Shown here: piece by piece, positions 43,978 to 55,645 of the stretch
Numbering within the stretch: the stretch's first letter is position 1
How the letters are laid out: every line of letters starts with the position of its first letter
NCBI GenBank assembly: GCA_017311185.1
Contig: JAESUZ010000120.1
Span: 433,501-497,500 of the forward strand
DNA: 64,000 nt
Reading direction: 5' to 3'
Origin: Proteles cristata cristata
Taxonomy: Eukaryota; Chordata; Mammalia; Carnivora; Hyaenidae
Program-made: the position numbers and the translations under genes
Notes under the pieces: model-generated
What the model was told of the DNA's origin: nothing
Databases searched by the model: none
Seen by the model: only the letters and a program-made list of their open reading frames with translations

Positions 43978-44195
43978 GGGCGCCTGGGTGGCTTAGTCGG
44001 TTAAGCATCCGACTTTCCGACTTTCGCTTAGGTCATGATCTCGCGGTTTGTGGGTTCGAGCCCCACGTCGGCTCTGTGCTGACTGCCAGCTTGGAGCCTG
44101 GAGCCTGTTTCAGTCTGTGACTCCCTCTCTCTCTGACCCTCCCCTGCTCACGCTGTCTCTCTCTCCTAGAAATAAATAAAACATTAAAAAAAAAA
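43978..44195 (+). mobile_element. CAN-SINE (sense) nested in L1 3'UTR
   Basis: ggggcgcctgggtggcttag with a small tandem repeat (ccgacttt twice), gggttcgagccccacgtcgg, ctagaaataaataaaac tail. It separates the L1 3'UTR phrases on either side. Confidence 0.94.
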
Positions 44196-44252
44196 TGAAA
44201 AAAATTTTTAAGTTAAAATGATAAATTTTATGCTGTGCATATCTTCTTACTA

Positions 44253-44281
44253 CACACATACACACACACACACACACACAG
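44253..44281. repeat. (CA)n microsatellite
   Basis: acacacatacacacacacacac run just after the L1 3' end. Confidence 0.95.
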
Positions 44282-44450
44282 AAATTGAACAAGCTTTTGA
44301 GGTGATTACACACAAGATCTAGTTTATAATCTAAAAATGTATTTCCAATTAAAGAAAATACATCATCCTAGTAAAAGGTGATCTGATTCTTCTATTTTGA
44401 CTCTGAGACATGCAACAATACTTCCAAGTCTCCCTGGATATAGTTGTGGG

Positions 44451-44672
44451 TTTTTTTTAATGTTTATTTATTTTTGAGAGAGAGAGAGACAGATAGAGAC
44501 AGAGTGTGGGTGGGGGAGGGGCAGAGAAAGAGGGAGACAAAGAACCCAAAGCAGGCTCCAGGCTCTAAGCTGGAGGTACATTTCCTGATGCGGGGCTCGA
44601 ACCCATGGACCTTGAGATCATGACTTGAGCTGAAGTTGGATGCTTAATCGACTGAGCCACCCAGGCACCCCT
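44451..44672 (-). mobile_element. CAN-SINE (antisense)
   Basis: tttttaatgtttatttattt, GA-rich middle, gctcgaacccatggaccttg, ending gagccacccaggcacccc. Confidence 0.93.
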
Positions 44673-44753
44673 AATTTTTTTTAAGTATAATTAACATACA
44701 GTGTTATGTTAGTTTCAGGTGTACAATATAATCATTCAACATTTCTACACATT

Positions 44754-44889
44754 GTGGTGCCTGGCTGGCTCCATCGGTAGAGTTATGTGGTTCTTGATTG
44801 TGAGGTCATAAGTTTGAGCCCCATGCTGGGTGGAGAATTTACTTTAAAAAATTAATAAATCTAAAAACAAAACAAACAAAAACCCACTG
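44754..44889 (+). mobile_element. Older tRNA-type CAN-SINE (sense) nested in L1
   Basis: ggtgcctggctggctccatc, agtttgagccccatgctggg, gaatttactttaaaaaatta. The 9-bp repeat ctacacatt is at 44745-44753 and 44890-44898. No CT-rich part. Confidence 0.88.
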
Positions 44890-45009
44890 CTACACATTAC
44901 TGACTCCTCATCTTGACCCCCTTTATCTATTTCACCCATGCCCCCACTCGCCTCCTCCCCTTTGGTAACCACCAGTTTCTTCTCTGTATTAAGAGTCTGT
45001 GTTTTTGTT

Positions 45010-45203
45010 TTCAATGTTTATTTATTTTTGAGGGAGAGAGATGAATGGGGGAGAGGCAGGGAGAGACAGAGACAGAATCCAAAGCAGGCTCCAGGCTCCA
45101 AGCTGTCAGCACAGAATTCGATGGGGGGCTCGAACCCACAAACCGTGAGATCATGACCCGAGCTAAGTCAGACACTTAACTGACTGAGCCACCCACGTGC
45201 TTC
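45010..45203 (-). mobile_element. CAN-SINE (antisense) nested in L1
   Basis: caatgtttatttatttttgag, GA-rich middle, gctcgaacccacaaaccgtg, ending gagccacccacgtgc. Flanks agagtctgtgtttt / aagactctgtttt match roughly. Confidence 0.92.
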
Positions 45204-46225
45204 TAAGACTCTGTTTTCTCATTTGTCTTTTTGTTTCTTACATTCCACATATGAGTAAAATCATATGGTATTTGTCTTGCTAGCATTATAATCTCTAGGT
45301 ATATCCACATTATTGCAAATGACAAGATCTCATTATTTTTTATGTTTGAGTAATTTTCTCTCTCTCTCCTCTCTTGCTCCTTCTGTCTCTATGTATATAC
45401 ATACATATACACACATATACACACATCTTATTTATCCATTCATCTATCGATGGACAAAGGTTGTTTCCATATCTTGGCTATCGTAAATAACACAACAATG
45501 AACATATCAGTGCACATATCTTTTCAAATTAGTGTTTTTGTTTTCCTTTGGGCAAATACCCTGGAATGGGATTACTGGATCATATGGTAATTCTACTTTT
45601 ATTTTTTTCAGGAACCTCCATATTGTTTTCCACAGTGGCTGCACTGATTCACATTCCCACCAACAGTGTGTGAGGGTTCTATTTTCTCCACATCTTCATC
45701 AACACTTGTTTTTGTCTTTTTTACTCTAGCCATTCTGACAGATGTAAGGTGATATTTCATTGTGGTTTTGATTTGCATTTCCCTGACGATCAGTGATGCT
45801 GAATAACTTTTCATGTGTCTATTGGTCATCCCTACGTCTTTTTCTGAAAAATATCCATTTGGGGCCTCTTGCCCACTTTTAATTCAGACTATTCAGGTTT
45901 TTTGCTGTTGAGTTGTACAACTTCTTTCTATATTTTAGACATTCGCCTCTTATTGGATATACGATTTGCAAATATTTTCTCCCATTTAGTACACTGCCTT
46001 TTTGTTGATGGTTTCCTTTGCTGTGCAAAAGCTTTTTATTTTGGTGCAGTCCCAATAGTTTACTTTTGCTTTTGCTTCCCTTGCTTGAGGAGACATATCT
46101 AGAAAAATATGTCTATGGTCCATGACAAATAAATTATTGCCTATGTTTTCTTCTAGGAACTTTATGGTTTGAGGTCATCAATCCATTTTGAGTTTATTTC
46201 TGTGTATAGTGTAAGAGTGGTCCAG

Positions 46226-46288
46226 CTACTGGACCACTACATGCAAAAGAATGAAGCGAAATTACTTTCTTACAGCATATACAAACAT
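46226..46288 (+). mobile_element. Short inverted L1 ORF2 piece
   Basis: actggaccactacatgcaaa agaatgaag and acagcatatacaaacata read as sense L1 ORF2 immediately after 1.5 kb of antisense L1. Both sides come from about the same point of ORF2. The junction ggtccagctactggacc is an inverted repeat. Confidence 0.65.
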
Positions 46289-46299
46289 AATCCCTGGAT

Positions 46300-46920
46300 C
46301 AAGTTTGACAGCAGAGTGTTTGGCCGGACTAGATGGGTGGGCCATAGTGAGAAGGTCTGCAAGGTCTGGCTGGCCCAGCTGCTGACCCTGTTCCCCACTT
46401 TGTGGTCACCCGTCAGAAGAGAAGAACTGCGCCCTCTCATAGCAACCCTGCGTGAACTGCCTCCCAGCTACAAGTCTGAGAAAGGCCTTTCCCCCTCTCA
46501 GATTCACTGTACCAGAGCCCTTACTCCCCTTTCTACAGTGGACAACAAACCTTAGTACATATGACAAAGATTCTCCTTTACCAAACTTTAGTCACGCTCC
46601 TCTAAGACCTTTTCTCCACCCTTATCCAGCCTCAGCCTCCAGTCTCTCCTCATCCCCCACTTCTTGTGTGTCTGTCCTTGTCCTCCCTTTGGCAAGAATC
46701 CTGTTAAGGTGGCTCGGCACATTCCCCCATCCTTGATGTCTCCTTTTGGTAATTTTCCATCCACTGACCCCTTCTCTCTGCTCACTGGCTATTAATCTCC
46801 AGCTGTCTTTATTGTATTTGGACTCGAACACTCTCTCTCTATGTCCTACAGCAATGCTCTTACTACAGGAGTCCTGAATGAAGTCTTCTTTACTATTTTA
46901 ACAAAAATAAAGCTTAACAA
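46300..46920 (+). mobile_element. Possible endogenous-retrovirus-type LTR
   Basis: A GC-richer, CT-rich block that ends gcaatgctcttactacagga, tgaatgaagtcttctttact, acaaaaataaagc, a layout like a class I LTR 3' part with an AATAAA signal. The 5' border is unclear and I cannot name the family. No gag, pol or env coding sequence adjoins it. Open frames at 46169-46555 and 46452-46736 fall inside and are not treated as genes. Confidence 0.35.
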
Positions 46921-46924
46921 AACA

Positions 46925-49419
46925 ATTCTTAAATTATTTAAGTAAGTTAAGTTTTAAAATCTAGAATAATTTTTCAGAATAATTTTTTAACACATATCAG
47001 CAGGAACCTTAAAAGTTAAAAAAAATCGCATTTCAAAAAGTAATAATCCCATGGGAGTCACGGTTACTGGCAAAGTTGCCAATAATTTATCCAATCATCT
47101 AATTTCATTCTGGTAAATAAAATCCAATAATGGTTGAGCGCTAGGTTCATAATCTTCTAAAATCTAGAAAGTTTAATGATTATATTTGAACTCTCCTGGG
47201 AGAATGGAAAAGAAATTATTGACGGTGATTTAAAAAGCAATTCCTACAGCTTGAAATATTGTTGCAAGCAATCCAAACCCTAGACCCATTTACCAGCTCC
47301 ACCAGTCTACCCCACCTCAGATCCAACACACTTTTACCGACTCGCCCACCCTATACCCCCAACCTCCGCAAAACACATACACCTGCAGCTCTTGTTCTGA
47401 AATGGGCATCGATGACCCGTTTTTCCCTCCCGCTCTGTAAGATCCCTCGACACATGGCCAGGTTCCTCAGGGCTGGGGCACAAGGCCATGGCCCTCTGAG
47501 AGAGAGGAGGAGGCTGGTGAAGCTTCAGGGGACAGGCGATGCTGGTGCAATGCAGTCCTTTCTGTGCTTAAACAAGAAAACGCCCAGTACATTGGAGTGT
47601 GTGTCTGCATGACTCATTGGAGGAGTTGTCTTTTTCAGAGGAAGTAGGGAGCAGCCTCTCCAAATTCCATTTAGATACATTAAGGGGTGGAAAACCACTT
47701 GGAAGAAGCAGGAAGCCAAAGGCCAGAACTTATCTCTGGCACATGACTGCTTTCTGCATTCAGCTGGTATAGACTCATTCAGAAGGAATCAACTCACTCT
47801 CTTTACCCAGTGAGAGAGAAGTCTGTCTTTGTCTTTTATCAAGGTGTCCCAGGGAGGCTTGAGTGGCTCTTACTAATGGAAAATAATTGCTTTTCGTTTG
47901 CACCACATCTAACGTCCTGTATGGTAAATAATGGAAAATAGTTTAGAGACATGTCTGGAAATGTTTGTTTCATGAGAGATGTTTTACATTTAGTATTAGG
48001 AGATCTTCCTTTGAGCCAAAGCCATTTGGGTTTCTCAATAGGGGTGTGGACTGAACTAAGTGAGCCATCTGTCTTAATAAACTTTATTATTAAACTTCCT
48101 GACCTTGGTTATAGGCCCCACAATTAGGTGGTTTCTAAATGAGAATGGTATCAAGTCTTTTAAAATGACAATCGTTTGATTCATCAAGTTTTCTAAGTAA
48201 AACAACAAAGCTTTCATGCTCACAGAAGTAACATCTACTTTTTGGGGGATTTCTGACTGGTAAACCAGCTAATTTTAATCACCTAAACATATACAACCCT
48301 CCCTACATCCCATCAAATTCTAATTTAATATTTCCTCTGTTTAAAAAAATAAGTTATATTCATTTCTCACAGATTATGCCTTTAAATAAATTTTGGTTGT
48401 TTAAAAAAAATCTAATAATTAGAAGTCTCCTTAACTGTGTTCTTTCTGCTCTACTGTCCAAAGACATTTTTCTAAAGTTTGATATGAACTATCTCTATAT
48501 ATATCTGCAGTAAAATCAATGCCAAGATAGTGAGTCAGCCAAAGTGAAGATGTTACATGATATACTATATGACTTCCATTTTTGGACCAAAAGGTACTAT
48601 GACAGTGATTTAACTAGACCATATGACATTGCATAAAAATGTGTTTCAAAATGAAGAATTCTTTCTTAGTTATCTGCATTATATCATGTGATCCTTTGTT
48701 CCCAATGAACTATTTTAGTGTTATCTGTCTTTATATATCTTATGGGTTTTTCCCCATCCAACAGTATTTTCAACTAACAGTAACTTAATCAAATGTTCCT
48801 CTTTGTGCAAGGAAGAAAGAGAAAAGAGCCAGTGGTTACTATGGCTAAATCTAGCTTAATTATATTAATTTTTTAGGAAATATTTTAAATAATGCTGCAG
48901 AGAACATACTGTAGAAAAGCATGTTTCCAGTGACTTCAATGTTTTCTCGTTAACTTTTTAAAAAACTCGAAGCTCTTAGTTTTCTCTTATGTTATGAATT
49001 AATTAACTGAAAAGCATATCTGGTTTTAATTCCCAAGCCCAGCTCAATTCAGAAAAGCTCTTTAGTCACAGAACTTCAGACGCAGGGTCTGCCTTATGCA
49101 CTGACTGTGCCCAGGGCAAGGAGGAAAACTTAGATTAGCAAAGTGTATTAGAGAAGAGAGGACCATCAAGTTGATTAGTCAGGCATTATTATGGTTTGTG
49201 TTTTCTAGCCAGAATTTGGTGTTATCCTAATGTCGTCCTAGAAAGAAAATTACATAGTATATTGATTTATCTCTGATTTTGAGTTCTGTTAAAACCAGGA
49301 TTAGCTGAACAGTTTTGCACCACATTGATGGAAATTTGATGGTGCCTAACTCATACAAGACAAAGAAAGGCTATGGAAATGTTCCAGAATAGAGACACAT
49401 GATAACTCAATCCTCTACT
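46925..49419. other. Intergenic, unassigned 2.5 kb
   Basis: Unique A/T-rich sequence with a GC-richer patch at 47430-47620. The frames there (47259-47612 +, 47525-47719 -) have no recognised family or splice context. Confidence 0.6.
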
Positions 49420-49432
49420 AAAGAAAAAATCC

Positions 49433-49646
49433 TTGGGGCGCCTGGGTGGCTCAGTTGGTTTAACACCTGGCTCTTGGTTTCGGCTGGGGTCACGATCCTG
49501 CGTTTCGTTGGCTCTAGCTCTGTGTCAGGCTCTGTGCTGGCGGTGCTGAGCCTACTTGGGATTCTTTCCTCCTTTCTCTGCCCCTCCCCTGTTTGCTCTC
49601 TCTCTCTCTCTCTCTCTCAAAATGAATAAATAAACTTAAAAGAAAC
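49433..49646 (+). mobile_element. CAN-SINE (sense)
   Basis: ttggggcgcctgggtggctc, a diverged B-box (gttggctctagctctgtgtc), (CT)n tail, aaaatgaataaataaac. Flanks aaagaaaaaat (49420-49430) and aaagaaaaaaat (49647-49658). Confidence 0.92.
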
Positions 49647-49877
49647 AAAGAAAAAAATGCTTTAAAAGACAATATTAGAACAAAGAATACAATTAGAATA
49701 CAGATTATGGAATACTTATAAGTATTATTATCAGTATTAAATTTACTTTCAATGATAACTGTATTATATTAGTAAGAGAATATCCCTATTCTTAGGAAAT
49801 ACACACTGAAGCATTTAGCAGTAAACAGTTATGGTATACACAGCTTACTCTCAAATGGTTCAAGAAAAAGAAACTCG

Positions 49878-49912
49878 TGTGTGTGTGTGTGTCTGTGTGT
49901 GTGTGTGTGTGG
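49878..49912. repeat. (GT)n microsatellite
   Basis: gtgtgtgtgtgtgt interrupted once by ct, then more gt repeats. Confidence 0.95.
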
Positions 49913-50072
49913 AGAGAGACAATGCGTGCACAGTGTTAAAGTTAAATGGATAAAGTAGATGAAGCCAAGTAGAGGGTATTTGGGTTTTCTAAGTATTATT
50001 CTTACTCTTGAAACATTTCTATAAGTTTGAAATTATTTCCAAATAAAATGATTTTTCAAAGTCAATGAGGCA

Positions 50073-50249
50073 CAAGGTGCCTGGATGGCAAGAGAGTCCA
50101 ACTCTTGATTTTGGCTCAGGTCATGATCCCAGGGTTGTGGGATCGAGCCCTGTGTTGGGCTCTGTGCTGAGTGTGAAGCCTGCTTAAGATTCTCCCTTTC
50201 CCCCTCTGCCTTTCTCCCCAACTCTCAAGTTCTCTCTCTTAAAAAAAAT
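50073..50249 (+). mobile_element. CAN-SINE (sense) with target duplication
   Basis: aaggtgcctggatggcaaga, gggatcgagccctgtgttgg, CT-rich end, A-run. The 11-bp repeat tcaatgaggca is at 50062-50072 and 50250-50260. Confidence 0.93.
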
Positions 50250-50450
50250 TCAATGAGGCAGGAGTTTAATACAGTTTGGAGACAGGGATAATGGCTGACT
50301 GGTTAGGTTCTTTAAGGCTCCTTTAAGGTGTTAACACTATCAGGCAAACTGATAGCTAGATATTTTCTTCAAAGAACTACTATAAGAACGATACAGCCCA
50401 CTGAAATCTCTTACAATCACATCTATCCTTTAAAGTAGATTTTTCATACT

Positions 50451-50859
50451 TGTATTAGTCACAGTTCTCCAGAAACACAGAACCAGGAGGAGAGAATGAG
50501 GTTTTAAGGAATTGACTCATGTGATACTGGGGGCTGACAAATCCAAAATCTGAAGGGGAGCAGGCAGAGAGGCTAGATACTGAGGGAAGAGCTGATATTG
50601 CAGTCTGGTGTCTCATCCACAGAGCAGCAGGGTGCAAATTCAGGCAGGGTTTCTATGTGGCAGTCTTGAGACTTTGCTCATATTATGGCCTTCAGCTAAC
50701 TGGATGAGGCCCACTCACATCATCTGCTTTATTCAACGTCTACTGATTTAAGTGTCAATCACTTCAAAAAAATACCTTCACGGAAATATCTGGACTGCTA
50801 TTTGAGCAAACAACTGGTGTCACAGCCTAGCCCAACTGAAACATAAATTAACTGTCACA
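50451..50859 (+). mobile_element. Solo LTR, MLT2-like (ERV-L class)
   Basis: Starts tgtattagtcacagttctcc and ends acataaattaactgtcaca, the TG...CA ends of MLT2-type LTRs. Internal phrases tttaaggaattgactcatgt, gactgacaaatcc-type and actggatgaggcccactcac fit. The flanking 5-mers atact / gtact agree at four of five bases. About 409 bp, no internal retroviral genes beside it. Confidence 0.75.
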
Positions 50860-50864
50860 GTACT

Positions 50865-51740
50865 CAAAACAGGAAGTTCAGTGATCATCATTGTTTAAGC
50901 CACTATGGGAAAATGGAGATAAAGCCTAGAATGTTGTCTTCAGGAAAAGTAAATTGTAGAAACGAACCTATTCTAAGTACCCATGAAATGACTATAGAAT
51001 AATTTTAAACGACAGAATGAAAGCCTCATGGCCCAGCTACAGAGCATAAGATTCATGGCAAGTGGGAAGGACCTGGGGAGAGGTTGGGCTCATATACAAA
51101 GAAGTAGGGCAGGATTTAAGGGTGAGAAGGTTTATGGTGGGGGATGAGATGGGAGTTTCTTCCAGATGAACTCAATTAACTCTTTTCTTTTCCCAGCCTT
51201 TTTACTTTTGGGGAGTTTTAAAACAAAGAAACAAAACAAGCCCTCAGTAAGTAGCATTGGGTTGTAGGGCTTAACACCCTACTAAATGAGCATCCTCAGT
51301 TAAAATATCCAGCAGATTTATAGCAAACTTTCATACTATAAAGAGCTACAGCATTGAAAGCTTGGTTTAAAGTTTTCTGTCTTAATTATTTAAACATGTA
51401 GGAAACTTTGGCTTACCTTTAATGTGAAAGCCACAGAACGCAATTTTTTTAATTTAGTATTTTCTAGTCTGTAAAAGTTTTGGATTTTTGAAACTATATT
51501 ATGGACCCATTATTTTATGACTTTGTGTGGTTTTCTTAATTGAAAATCCAAGCATAATTTTTTAAAAAGAAGCTATTCACTATATCTAATTACTAAAAAA
51601 AGTTTAAGTGCTGACATTACTTCATTTAAATACAACTTTTAAAAATAATGATGATTCCCAGATGGACAGGAAGTGACCATTAGAACGGCTGGCAGTGAAT
51701 GAAGCTTATGTTATTAATGAAACCCTCTTTAGAATCTCAT
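50865..51740. other. Intergenic, nothing recognised
   Basis: Unique A/T-rich sequence to the right of the solo LTR. Confidence 0.6.
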
Positions 51741-51742
51741 CG

Positions 51743-51805
51743 AGGGGCAGAGAGAGACAGAGGATCAAAAGCTGGTTCAGCACTGACAGCGAGAGCCTGA
51801 TGGAC
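51743..51805 (-). mobile_element. CAN-SINE remnant (antisense)
   Basis: gaggggcagagagagacaga, then ggttcagcactgacagcgag and agcctgatgg, a decayed middle piece of the SINE. Confidence 0.6.
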
Positions 51806-51819
51806 ATATTTTAATGCTA

Positions 51820-51910
51820 CCAGTGTCTTCCTCTATAAAATGGAGATAATAATGGTGAGCATTTCATGGAATTATATGAGGATTAAAGAGCTAATACATG
51901 CTAAGCGAAT
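51820..51910. mobile_element. MIR-like relic
   Basis: gtcttcctctataaaatgga and gataataatggtgagcattt followed by ggattaaagagctaatacat resemble the MIR core end. Confidence 0.55.
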
Positions 51911-52478
51911 TAAATTAGCTAATAAGCTATTGCTATCATTCTCAAGTTGATTTCTTCTCACCCCTTCCTCATCAACTCTCTCAGAAATCCTGTCTCCCGG
52001 CCTTTCTGAATACTTGCCATTCTCTGAAAAAGTGAAGCCAACACCTCTGCTCTGCCTTCCTGGAAGACTCTCCTACTCTGTATTTTTCCTCCAATCCTTG
52101 CTGGGTCCTTCTCCAAGAAGCTTCCTAGAACCTCTCAGGCTGGCTAGGTGCTCTGCAGTTCAGCCTGGCAGTTTCTACACACACCCTTCTCTCTCACTCA
52201 ACCATGGTGGCAAGTGTATCTTTCTGCAGTAATCATCCCCTCCTCAGGAGGGTCTTCCTTGACATTCCCAGGCAGAGCCACAGCCCCCTCCCATGAGACC
52301 TCTTGAAACTTCACACATATTTCTGTTTGTGCATCTTTATGTTGCAATTGTCTCTGTCTCCCATGAACACTGAGAGCTTTTACTCCTTTTTGTAGTTTCA
52401 GGCACAAGCATAATGCCCAGAAAACAGTGAGTGCCCAACAGATAATTTGTTGAACACATGGATAAGTATCTAAAACTT
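51911..52478. other. Intergenic, unassigned
   Basis: A CT-rich patch with cttcctggaagactctcc-type phrases that vaguely resembles an L2 3' end. Not certain. The minus frame 52198-52587 runs into the neighbouring SINE and is not a gene. Confidence 0.5.
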
Positions 52479-52493
52479 GAGAGAATACTTTTA

Positions 52494-52720
52494 TTTTTTT
52501 TTTATTTATTTTTTTAAATGTTTTATTTATTTCTAGGAGAGAGAGAGACAGCATGAGCAGGGGAGGGTCAGAGAGAGAGGGAGTCACAGACTGAAACAGG
52601 CTCCAAACTCTGAGCTGGCAGTCAGCACAGAGCCCGACGCGGGGCTCGAACCCACAAACCGCGAGATCATGACCTAAGCAAAAGTCGGACGCTTAACCGA
52701 CTAAGCCACCCAGGCGCCCC
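52494..52720 (-). mobile_element. CAN-SINE (antisense), young-looking
   Basis: T-rich tail, atgttttatttatttctagg, gctcgaacccacaaaccgcg, ending gccacccaggcgcccc. A perfect 15-bp duplication, gagagaatactttta, is at 52479-52493 and 52721-52735. Confidence 0.96.
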
Positions 52721-52735
52721 GAGAGAATACTTTTA

Positions 52736-54750
52736 ATGTGCATAAGAAGAGGAATCACAGAAACGTCAACAAAATGGGTCAAGTATATTGTAAATCTCAC
52801 TAGGCAAGCCATGGCCAAACAAGATCACGCTATACTCTCTATCTGGCATGCTCAGAATTCTGTTTTCTCAGACTCTTACTTTTGTGCTCATCACTAACTA
52901 ATACAAACTAAGTGTAAGATGATAGATTTATGTTATAAGCAAATACTGTCACTATGTTTATAAACTATGAATAGCTTTAAGAACTCTGAGAGAAGATAAA
53001 GCCTGTTCATTTTTTACAGTTTACAATCCCAAGGGCATAGAAATATTCCCTATACTTAATACATTTTCATAATCTCTTATTTAAAAGTCCAATTATTTCA
53101 TTATTATTGCCTTTAAATGTAGTTGTTTAACAATCACCCAGAAGGAAATATAAGTTTCCCTGTAAACACAGTGATGGCTAAAAAATAAAATATGATTCAA
53201 ATCAAAAATACAATTTTAAAAATAGGCACAAAGTAAATCTTGACCTGAAATCCATTTTTCAACAACAACTCAAACACAAATAGGCAAATTGAGAGACATC
53301 TTTGAGGCTTGCCATTAAAGCACGGTGCACTTGCTAACCTAGGAATGAATAAAGAGAATGTGAAATGTGAAGATGCTAACGTGCCATTCATGGTGCTAGC
53401 AGTGGATGCACTGGCCTCCTGTCACATGAAATGTACCGAAGCATCTTTCCTACCGTTTCACTGTTAGCCACACCAAAGCTTTAGTTGGAACCTGTCTTAC
53501 TATACACTATGAGTGTTCCTGGTTTTCCTAACGTTAGATTTCTTTCCACTTGTGAAAGGCGTGTTTTTAAAGCATCTGTGGTGGTTTTCATGAGCCAAAG
53601 TTAAGCTCAATAACGCTGGACTGGCAGGGGAATAGGTACTTTTGGATGAAGCACCTTGTCTGGTACCCCTTCAAATCATGCCTTAGGGTAGGTCGCCAGC
53701 TACGCATTCCACCCATGTTAAAAAGGCAGGCCCGGGATGGGAAGATTAGAGAATTGGTACACACCAGAGATTCTGCCAGCCTTCCTGTGCAAAACAACGG
53801 AGCATCTGCACATATGGCTGTTGTATTCTTCCAGATGTCTCCATGGCTGCGGCTGACACAAGGCATTATTTTAGGAGTTCAGTAGCAGCTTCTATGCCCC
53901 TGACTCCAACACTTAAGCACTGCCTTATCTGAGTAACTAAGAAAATGGAAGCCAACAGTACCTCTGAACTATGGGATCTGGGATCAAATTTGAGAGCCAA
54001 GGGTCCAGGAGGTTCCTTGCTGTAGATGCTGTTATGAAGGAACACTGTGAGCAGAAAAGCATTTCAAAATCAGAAGGTATCTTAAGTGGATGGGAGTCAC
54101 ATGCTCCAGGGTTTCCAAAGTAAGCACAATTTCAAATATTCTCCTCCTCTCTCAAGTCAACAGGCCACCACTTTAATTTTATAGGCAAAGAAACTGAGGA
54201 TAAATAATTTGCCAGAGATTACATATGTAATTAGAGCCAGATGGAAATGCTAAAGCATTCATTCCTCACTGCCCTGCTAACAAATCCCCAGGACAAAAGT
54301 CAAGGTCTCTTGCAGTTTAATTTTAGACTCTTTTCACTACATAACACTGAATATGTTTTTAATGAGTTGCATCATTACCCGATAACTTTAATTACAAAGA
54401 GAAGTTTCAGATGAGCCAACATTTTTTTCCTAAAAGAGGAATGAATGATTTTAAGTTGGGGATTGGGAGCTAGCAAGTGGCTTCTTCAATTAAACTGAAC
54501 ACCTTTCAGTAACCAATTTAAGAATGAACTAAGGAGCAGCCAGCAAGACATCTGAGTGTATGAACTTCATATTAGTTAGGAAACAATATGAATTATAATG
54601 CACAAAAATAGATTTTAAAATTGAGTCAACAAAAACCATAGACTAAAACAAAGAAGAGAGACGTAAAATCTTGAAGAAGAAAAGTGGACAACATACATTC
54701 ACGGAGGTGTGTTTAGACATTATTATTCAGTCCTGTCTAAAATGACCTTT
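52736..54750. other. Intergenic, mostly unassigned
   Basis: Unique sequence apart from a possible MIR relic at about 54170-54250 (ggcaaagaaactgaggataa, cagagattacatatgtaatt). Frames at 53588-53885 on both strands overlap each other and have no support. Confidence 0.6.
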
Positions 54751-54965
54751 AGGGGGCGTCTGGGTGGCTTAGTCCATTAAGTGTCCAACACCGGCTTAGG
54801 TCATGATCTTGTGGTTCATGAGTTCAAGCCCCAAATCAGGCTCTGTGCTGACAGCTCAGAGCCTGGAGTCTGCTTTGGATTCTGTGCCCTCTCTCTCTGC
54901 CCCTCTCCCGCTGATGTGTGTACATGCTCACTCTCTCTCAAAAATAAACAGTAAAAAAATAAATA
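54751..54965 (+). mobile_element. CAN-SINE (sense)
   Basis: gggggcgtctgggtggctta, gagttcaagccccaaatcag, CT-rich middle, aaaaataaacagtaaaaaaa tail. Confidence 0.93.
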
Positions 54966-55064
54966 AAATAAACTTTAGACTTTGGGGCTTAGAAACTTTC
55001 TCAATTTATTTTCTTTAATTTTTCTAACCAACTGAGCCACTAGTTGTCCCTCAGTCTTCTTTTA

Positions 55065-55145
55065 AACATTTTTTTAACTTTTAATTGAAGTATAGTTGAC
55101 ACATAATATTAGTTTCAGGTATATAATGTAGTGATTCAACTAAAC
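55065..55145 (-). mobile_element. L1 3'-end fragment (antisense)
   Basis: ttaattgaagtatagttgac and tattagtttcaggtatataa match the element that starts the L1 at 44680. Confidence 0.65.
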
Positions 55146-55159
55146 ACACATTATGAAAT

Positions 55160-55325
55160 AAGAGAGGGAGAGAAAGAGGGAACATGCGTGAGTGGGGGAA
55201 AGAGGCAGTGGGACAGAGAGAGAGAATCTTAAGTAGGCTCCAAGTTCAGTGCGGACCCTGGGATCACAACCTGAGCAGAAACCAAGAGTCAGATGCTCAA
55301 CAGACAGAGCCACCCAGGTGCCCCA
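55160..55325 (-). mobile_element. CAN-SINE (antisense), diverged
   Basis: gagagggagagaaagaggga, taagtaggctccaagttcag, ending gagccacccaggtgcccc. Confidence 0.88.
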
Positions 55326-55526
55326 GATATTTTCTCAGTCTTACTCAAAGAGTTAAAAGGGAAAGTGAGTCAGCCATAATTATTCTGCCCCTGGGAAATA
55401 ATGCTGTAGGGTTTCTTCATTCTGACTACCAGTACAAAGGAACAAATCAGGAAGACAGAATCTTCCCACCTCAGATGATCTACAGAGTGACAAGCTTCAA
55501 AATCATTTAAAATGCTACTTAACTGG

Positions 55527-55645
55527 AGGGCCTGGCTGGCTCAGTCAGTAGAGTATGTGACTCTTGATCTTGGGATCGTAAGTTCAAGCCCCATGCTGGG
55601 CATAGGGCTTACTTTCAATGAATGAATGAATGCCACTTATTTCTT
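55527..55645 (+). mobile_element. Older tRNA-type CAN-SINE (sense)
   Basis: ggagggcctggctggctcag, gactcttgatcttgggatcg, agttcaagccccatgctggg, then (gaat)n and an A-rich tail. Confidence 0.87.

Larger units (their letters stand above)
42540..44250 (+). mobile_element. 5'-truncated L1 (sense), two nested SINEs
   Basis: ORF2 phrases in order: caagggtgccaagaccactc, actgggaaaactgaatatcc, aaactataaaacttagatga, gcaaatcaaaaccacaatga, gcactgctggtgggaatgta, caacagccaaaagctggaag, then 3'UTR tgaactgtatactcaaagag and gataaattttatgctgtgca. SINEs at 42691-42879 and 43978-44195 interrupt it. The + frame 43583-43840 (YYSALKQKEILTHATTWMNL) is the ORF2 end. Confidence 0.9.
44680..46225 (-). mobile_element. L1 (antisense), ORF2 and 3' end, two nested SINEs
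   Basis: The 3' end (ttagtttcaggtgtacaata) is followed in reverse by ORF2: tttggtaaccaccagtttct, tgggattactggatcatatgg, ccacagtggctgcactgatt, ttcccaccaacagtgtgtga, ctgctgttgag-type phrases, ttgctgtgcaaaagcttttt, ttgagtttatttctgtgtat. SINEs at 44754-44889 and 45010-45203 interrupt it. The sequence then turns around near 46222. Confidence 0.88.

Noticed and set aside
44253..44281. Short direct repeats as a possible CRISPR array
   Set aside because: It is a plain dinucleotide run in vertebrate DNA with no spacer structure.
46169..46736. 128- and 94-codon frames on the plus strand
   Set aside because: The first starts in L1 and crosses the inversion junction; both continue in LTR-like sequence without a conserved domain.
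47259..47719. A 117-codon plus frame and 64-codon minus frame in a GC-richer patch
   Set aside because: No recognised protein family, no splice context and mutual overlap on opposite strands.
53588..53885. Opposed 92- and 79-codon frames
   Set aside because: Fully overlapping on opposite strands with no domain or context supporting either.
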